From assembly GCA_003254905.1 (NCBI GenBank), contig QANU01098975.1:186001-250000 (forward strand): a DNA stretch of 64,000 nucleotides. The letters are read 5' to 3'. How positions within the stretch are numbered: position 1 is the stretch's first letter; every line of letters starts with the position of its first letter. The notes below the pieces were generated by a model that was given only the letters and a program-made list of their open reading frames with translations, had not been told where the DNA came from and did not search any database. The translations under genes were made by a program, and so were the position numbers. Below are positions 57,735 to 64,000 of this stretch, piece after piece. This DNA comes from Nissolia schottii. Taxonomy: Eukaryota; Streptophyta; Magnoliopsida; Fabales; Fabaceae.

Positions 57735-60482
57735 CACTGACAGTGCCTAGTATGGTGACTATTCTATATCCTGGCAATTATATGACTGCTAATTCGTTTA
57801 GGTCATGTTCGTTAGTCTTTGTCAACTTTATGTATTCTGTTTCAGATGTTACATTAGCTATCTGAGGTACTGTTTATTCCATCTTAGGATATTTATGTTG
57901 TAACCGAACTTAAATCTTGTCGAGTGCTTCGTTAAACTTACTGGTGAGATATGTGTAACTGTATTATCTTAGTGAAGTTCATATTCTCCCCCGTATTTGC
58001 TATTCTTTTCTAATTCACGTTCTAGCATTCGTGAGGTGGATACTGTAACTAGAGAACGTGGGCAAATTCAAATCAAATTTTGCCTCTTTACTCAACTTGT
58101 ATGCCTATGGTTTCACTCGTTCAACGCCGTTGAAATATTTATCCTGGTATGAGCAGCTCATAGAACAAATTAAGGTGGCTGGGATGGGGTTGCCATTTGG
58201 GCTCTTGGATTAGACGCATGTAATATGAATAAGTTTTATTTCTTTGTTCTCAAAATTACAATTTGATAAATTTTAGTATTATCTAGTTTCTGAGCTTGGA
58301 TGAGTGTAAAGGGAATCTCTCACTATCTTTTCTCCTGTATACAGTTTCCTTCAAATTACAAGACTAGATCACTTGGGATCGTTGTCATTTTATTTATAGA
58401 TTTAATAACTTATTCTCTTTAACATAACTATCTAAACATTTTGTCTATCATACACTTCAAATATATTATATTAATTTCAATTGTGTTACCAAATTAGATT
58501 TCATTAGAAAAAATATGAAACGATTGAAGACCAGCAACGATTCGTGTTTTTTTTTTTTTTGGGCTCATGAATTTTTTTATTCTTCCTATCTTCACAATTG
58601 CTATTGAAAATTTCCTTTATTTTAAAAAGAATAAAGCGACATTTTAATGTAGGTAGAGGAAGTCACTAGGATTAATTTAATAATAAGGGATTTAAGTAAT
58701 ATGTATAATGTCTTAAATTTAAATTTTATTATAACCAATGTAATTTTTGAAGTACTAAAAAAAATGTAAATAGTGTTATTATTATTTAATTCCCAAACAA
58801 AAGTTACTGGTAGTTTTTAAAATTTTCTGTTACGGCGATGAAGATTTCATTTAGAAAAATCTTTTTCAATTAAGCAAATATTTTAATTTCTAAAACGGTC
58901 ATGGTGTAATAATTTAACTGCCATATTAGTTTTTTTTTTTTTTTTTTGGTGCTTAACCATATTAGTTGTTTGTCATTTTATTGGGTGGTGAACAATAACC
59001 AGTTTAATATCTTATCGGTTGTTTTTGTCATTGTGCGCGCGAATAAGTTTCACGCCGCAATGTCCCTTATAAAGGCAACGCCTGTTAAAAGTTGCAAGAT
59101 TTAGGCCTCGCAAAAATTGTACCCTTGCAAGAGATCTAGCAATAAAGGAAGGAAGAAAGGAAAGATGATGATATATGCCCACTGTTTTTGCAGCTTTGCT
59201 CAATGGTCCATAAAAAAAAATACAAAATTGATTATTGTTGTCGTGCAGGGACAGGTTTGGATAATCCACAGAAAAGAAATGTCTGCACATGCCTTCTAGT
59301 TAATTATAATTAATTGAAAAATGGTTTTCCCTCATTGGCACCTGGTTTCATTCAACAGGACAAGGTTTCATAGGTGCAGCACTTCATTTGGTACATACAC
59401 CCATCCAATCTCTCTTCCGTTTACCTTGATCTTCGGTTTTCTCATTCTGTAACCGCCCATTAATACGGATGGATTCATTCTTCCACTCTGCTTATTATCA
59501 GAATCTTTTCGCCATTTAAAACTCTCCACTTATATTGTTGTGTACGGCAAATATCTTCTTCTTCTTCTTCTTCTTCTACTACTAGTTCATTCCTTCAATA
59601 AAATGGATAAATTGTTACAGTACATTATCCTATATCTGTTCTCCAAAATAAGTGCATATCTGTCATTGGTTGCACTCACCGAAATTTGCTCACAATATTT
59701 TGGACAAATTTTGACCGTTAGTTATCCTCGTACATCAGTAAAGTTTAATCACTCAATGAAGTATAGGGTTACATATCGCAAGTTTTAAAATTACTCTATG
59801 TTAAGATAAGAATCGAATTCTTACTAAAAAAACCCTTATCACCTCACCTCATCCCCTAATGAAGTATCATATCTCATTATTGATAATAATAAATAATAAA
59901 GAAAAAGCATAGTTTTACTTCTATCCCTCTTATCGGTTCCCAAACATGATTGCACGATAAAACAGTAATTAGCTAGAGTAACAGGTAAACAATGAAAACC
60001 ATTAACAAATAAATTTATAAGGAAATGTAGTCTTTTATTAAGTGCATCAGGCCATCACGAGAGGAGTTAAGTTAAATAAACACTAAACTTGACCCTGCGA
60101 TTCATTCATGACTCTAGACTCTAGTAGACTCTTACGTCCTTTGAAGGCCGCAAGGGCCAGAGCCCCTCTTCATTCCATCCCCAACACTGGAGTAAAATAA
60201 AGAGCAACACTTGTAAAGTCCAAAGACAAGTTCTCAATTGACCCAAAAAAAAGGAAGAAAAAGACAAATCTTACGTAAGTAAACTTTGTAGGCCTTGTCT
60301 TTGGTAAAATCTCAAGGAGGAAAACAACCAAGAGTTGAATATATAGAAGCTCATCCATCATATTGATGATGACTGATGAGTCAGTCTAGTACAAACTACA
60401 GCTTATACAGAAAATGAAAAAAGGTCCAAAAGATATAATATAAGGAAAAAGAAACAAGGGATGATCCTAATTCCTACAGCAG
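57735..60482. other. Gene-free region between the Alfin-like and carrier genes
   Basis: The first 250 bases are likely the Alfin-like 3' UTR. Poly-T runs lie near 58549 and 58930, and a TTC run near 59548. No coding region or RNA gene is supported. The last 300 bases are probably the carrier 3' UTR. Confidence 0.5.
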
Positions 60483-61529
60483 TCAATGATCTGATTGACT
60501 CTTGGTAGACAAGCGTTTCAAGAACTCATAAGTAGTAATCATGGTTGTTGCAGACATTGACATGGAAGCCCACCTTGGACCCAGCCCTCTGTAACAGGCA
60601 AAGAGGCCACCTTCCTTAACCAGATTCCTAACCGTCTGCGCAAAAGTTAATGGCATCCGTCGCCCATTCTCCTCTGAATCCAACACCTGCAGCCTCGTCT
60701 TGATTGTGTCTAGAGGCATTGTCACAATTGCAGAGACCCCACTTGCCACAACCGCACTCACACCTTGCACGCCCACCATTGCCTTCGAATCAGGCCTCAA
60801 ACCACACTCACCACCACCATTACCATTATCCCTCTTGCACATGTAGCAACCAAAAGCACCCCAAATGAGCCTATGGACCATGGAATACGAGGTCCACCAA
60901 ACCGCATTGGATGGAGCATAAGTCAAAATCGAAATGCCAAATCCCCTGTAGAACCCTCTTGGTCCATCAGCACACAGAATCTTCCTGAAAGCATCAAGGC
61001 CATTCCTGTAATTCTCAGAGTTGAGGTTTCTGAGTATGCTCTTGCCGTTGCTGCAGCCTTGGACCATGAGCCTCTGGCTCACCACATCAATTGGGGTCCA
61101 AACCAATTGTGCGGCCATGGCAGAGGTGACCCCTGCGGCGGCATTAGCGGCGGCGGTGGCAGTGGTGTCCGAGAAACCCAATTCAACGAGGGCGGTGCCA
61201 ACATTGCTCTTGGTGACTTCGAGGGAAGCCATGTAGAGCGCCCTGGCAGGGATGGTTCCCATAAGAGAAGTGCCGAAGCCTTTGTAGAAACCCCTGAAGC
61301 CTTCGTAGCGCATGATGGCGCAGGACATGTTGAGGCACGAGTGCCGCGCCGAGGAGACCTGCTGGCGGGTCTTGAGGACGACCATGGGGTAGAGGGCGGC
61401 GGAGACGCCGGAGAATAGGGCGGCGCCGAGGAAGAAGAACTTGGACTTGTCGAGCATGTGCCAGTCTATCTCTGCTGGAAGGTGAATCTCAGAAGCAGGA
61501 TCATCATCGGTTGCAGTTCTCAAACTCAT
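60483..61529 (-). CDS. Mitochondrial carrier, SLC25A44 type
   Basis: An inner-membrane solute carrier of 348 aa from a single exon. Three carrier repeats of about 100 residues are visible with signatures PMVVLKTRQ, PIDVVSQRLM and PLDTIKTRLQ. The first lacks the usual acidic residue, which fits the SLC25A44 group. The human relative imports branched-chain amino acids; the plant substrate is not established from sequence. Repeat ends carry GFRGFYKGF, GPRGFYRGF and FACYRGLGPR. The frame is open for 18 more codons upstream to another ATG at 61583, but the ATG at 61529 (MSLRTATDDDPASEI) matches how relatives start and is preferred. It looks intact. Confidence 0.9.
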   Translation of the reverse strand: MSLRTATDDDPASEIHLPAEIDWHMLDKSKFFFLGAALFSGVSAALYPMVVLKTRQQVSSARHSCLNMSCAIMRYEGFRGFYKGFGTSLMGTIPARALYMASLEVTKSNVGTALVELGFSDTTATAAANAAAGVTSAMAAQLVWTPIDVVSQRLMVQGCSNGKSILRNLNSENYRNGLDAFRKILCADGPRGFYRGFGISILTYAPSNAVWWTSYSMVHRLIWGAFGCYMCKRDNGNGGGECGLRPDSKAMVGVQGVSAVVASGVSAIVTMPLDTIKTRLQVLDSEENGRRMPLTFAQTVRNLVKEGGLFACYRGLGPRWASMSMSATTMITTYEFLKRLSTKSQSDH

Positions 61530-62245
61530 CTTCGCCACTTTGGAAGCAGAGGAACCAAAAACCACTGCACACTCCCTTGTCACAGAATCACAAAATCTTT
61601 TGTTGGATGGTCACAAAGATCACAATTTAACTCGAGGTGAAATGGGTAGCCTTGTTTCTATAAAAAAGAAGAGATTTTTGGTGGAAAGAGACACAAGCAG
61701 AGGCACAGGGATTAAGGGGGGGTAAAGGGCAAAGATTGAATAAATAGTTATGTAAGGGGGGTGTGGATGATGTGGCGAAAGAGGGGGATTTTCTGCTTTA
61801 TTTATTTATTTATTTGTTTGTTTTGTTTACTTTGGGGGTTGCGGACGCAGATTTGAGAAGGGGGCGGCGATCATTGAAAAAGGGTCAAATAGCGCTAGTT
61901 GGGGAGACGAATAAGAGGATTAAGAGGATTCTTAGCAGAGATGCTATGGTGTTTTTGTGAGGTGGTCGAAGTGTGAAGGGAGAGATAGGCTTAGAAAGCT
62001 CAAACCTAAAAATGGAAGCACAAACCACAAAGGCATATATCAATATTTGCAGAGGAGGCAGTGAGAGGGGAAAACATGAAGCAAGGGAAGGAAGAAAGGG
62101 AGCGGGGAGGTGTGGATTTTAGTGAGGGTTTTGCGGATCAGGGAGGAAATGGACACGTGTCCGTTGCCATATCGGTGACTTTTTTTGTGGGTTTATTAAT
62201 CTATCTCTCTTTGGGGTGCGAGGATCAACGCAACATAACGTGGTC

Positions 62246-62278
62246 ACACACTCACACTCACACTCACACTCACACTCA
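62246..62278. repeat. (ACACTC)n microsatellite
   Basis: About five hexamer units in the region upstream of the carrier gene. Confidence 0.8.
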
Positions 62279-62460
62279 ACTCAGGCAGCCAGAGAGCAGT
62301 GGCTGAAACGTGAATGAAATGAGTTACTACTTTAAACGTTTTTATTTGGCTTTTTTAATTTAGTCATTAGTTTAACAAACAAAGGTAAGGCTTCACCGGG
62401 GTGCCATCGGCGAAAACAACAAGTTGGGGTAGCATCATCATTGCTGCGGTTTTGGCTAGA

Positions 62461-62487
<27 letters not shown>
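62461..62487. repeat. (TC)n microsatellite
   Basis: A TC dinucleotide run of 27 bases in gene-free DNA. Confidence 0.8.
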
Positions 62488-62493
<6 letters not shown>

Positions 62494-64000
62494 TTTGTTT
62501 TTTTGGGTAACAAAATTCTAAAAATGTGTTATTTGTACATTGGTTTTTGTATTTTTCATCATTTGATTGTAATGAAGTTTATCATTTCACATTTACCTAA
62601 TTCTATTGTCATGTTATAATAATAACTCACCAAAATTTCGTTTATTAAAAAAGAGTGTCAGGTATAATAATAGTATTAGAAATTTCTAATAGTTTCATCA
62701 CTTATTGGTTCCATATAACAACAGAGCTAAACCAACAAACAATGCTAACATGACCATGTTTGAATTGTGTGACGTCGGTATTTTTTTAATTTTTTATGAG
62801 AAAATTTAAAACTTATTTAAAACATAGAGGATCAAATTTAAAAAAATAAAATAAAATTCATAAGGGATCAAAGTGAGAGGAAAAAAAAGTTAATTTTAAG
62901 GAATTAATAAGCTTATTTTATCTAAATAATTTAATATTTATATGGTACAGAGATAGTTTGAACCCATAACTAGTTATCAATTTAACCATAAATAGTTAAT
63001 TATCTATTTAGTCAGGTGCCTATCAAAAAATCTATTTAGTCACGCATTTATCGTGTAGTAAAAGGTAGTTGGAGTGAGTTGTAGAACGACTACAATTAGT
63101 TACTATGCTTGACACTCAAGCTGTATAAACCAAATCATGGTTAATTGAGTCACTTGTACAATTGAATTATTCATATTCACTTTCTTATTCCAGGATTTTC
63201 TCTTGCTTCACTCTATTTTTACAATCGAGTGTTGACAATATCTTATCGCGTTTGCTATGCTCTCGAGGGTTGGCCACGCAGAGGAGATTGAACAAGATAT
63301 ATTGGACCTCACATATCCCACAACCACCTTCTACTTTTCTCCTTTTCCCAACGCCACCACCGCAGCCCCCAATCGACTCTGCTACCTCAACCCTCCGCCG
63401 ACGCCACCAGTATAACCCTCCGTCATCAGCAATTCGACAGATCTGACGATTGAGATAGTTGTTTTCCTCATGTGAAAGAGGGAAACCCATTGCCCATTCC
63501 CTCTCCCACCCCCTCTATGTCATCGTTTACTGCCATTGCCAGAGGGCTGCGAGCTGCTGCACTATGTCCAGATCTGTTGCACCTCACCACCAGATTTAGA
63601 TTGCTCTTGCATATGCTTCTAACTTTTTTTTTTCCTTTGAAGATGATGTGATTTCTTTCTTTTATTTTCTGGGGCATTCTTTTTTGTTTTAAAATGTGGT
63701 GGTGTTTTGTTCATTGAAGTTTGTATATAGATTTTGGATATCTTTCAATTTCTGGTATGTTGAATCTAAATAGTGTTGTTGGATTTGATTTTTATTTTTA
63801 TTTTTATTTTTATTTTAATTTGATTGTGTTTTGAATTGATTTGTTACTCTTGTTGGTGTTGGAGCAAGTAGGAGTCGCGATGACAGTAACGTCGGGAGGA
63901 TGACATGAAAAAGGGTGTCAGAAGAGGTGGTAGAGGAGTAGCATATATGAAAATTATAAAAGTTATAAAGGGTAAAATTAGTTAAACAATTAGATATATT

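Larger units (their letters stand above)
61584..64000. other. Carrier upstream region and gene-free DNA
   Basis: The promoter of the carrier lies next to 61584. Two microsatellites occur: (ACACTC)n at 62246-62278 and (TC)n at 62461-62487. From 63200 to 63620 there is GC-richer DNA with interrupted coding-like composition but no recognised family. The window ends in AT-rich DNA. Confidence 0.45.

Noticed and set aside
60765-61418. Plus-strand 217-codon frame
   Set aside because: The complement of the mitochondrial carrier coding region.

Overview
This window is plant nuclear DNA, most likely from a legume close to soybean (Glycine). The evidence is intron-rich genes with GT-AG splice sites, AT-rich intergenic DNA, a nuclear tRNA-Asp gene, small MITE-type transposons, a Ty1/copia LTR retrotransposon, and gene products typical of flowering plants. 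Species and chromosome are inferred from general resemblance, not from a search.

Layout. 1-4.2 kb: a complete five-exon cytochrome P450 of the CYP72 clan on the minus strand. 4.9-10.9 kb: a 6.0-kb copia element with 305-bp LTRs and a 5-bp target duplication. It is broken and appears mis-assembled: a 1,233-bp block bounded by two single N bases repeats the RT-RNase H part found 2,223 bp downstream. 11-14.5 kb: gene-free DNA with four short DNA-transposon-like elements. 14.9-16.5 kb: ndhU (minus), for a J-like subunit of the chloroplast NDH complex, followed by tRNA-Asp(GUC). 18.2-19.2 kb: a decayed 2-oxoglutarate-dependent dioxygenase. 20 kb: a copia LTR remnant. 21.5-24.3 kb: an MSL10-type mechanosensitive channel (minus). 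28.4-31.4 kb: a five-exon TKL/Raf-like protein kinase (minus). 37.4-38.4 kb: a BIG GRAIN 1-like gene (minus). 42.6-46.5 kb: a ten-exon omega-amidase (nitrilase family, minus). 47.3-49.4 kb: an RWP-RK (RKD-type) transcription factor (plus), head to head with the omega-amidase. 50.1-51.9 kb: a P-class PPR protein (plus). 52.0-52.5 kb: an inverted repeat with LRR-like coding remnants. 54.0-57.7 kb: an Alfin-like PHD-finger protein (plus). 60.5-61.5 kb: an SLC25A44-type mitochondrial carrier (minus).

The genes do not form a pathway or cluster; they are ordinary plant housekeeping and regulatory loci, each with its own promoter. Exon boundaries were worked out by hand from splice signals and reading phase. 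All seven multi-exon models give total lengths divisible by three and continuous family-like proteins.

I found no convincing undescribed biological system. The points most worth a second look are the block between the two Ns in the copia element, an in-frame stop-free GC-AG intron and a 16-nt micro-exon in the omega-amidase gene, the LRR-like inverted repeat beyond the PPR gene, and several foldback elements inside introns.
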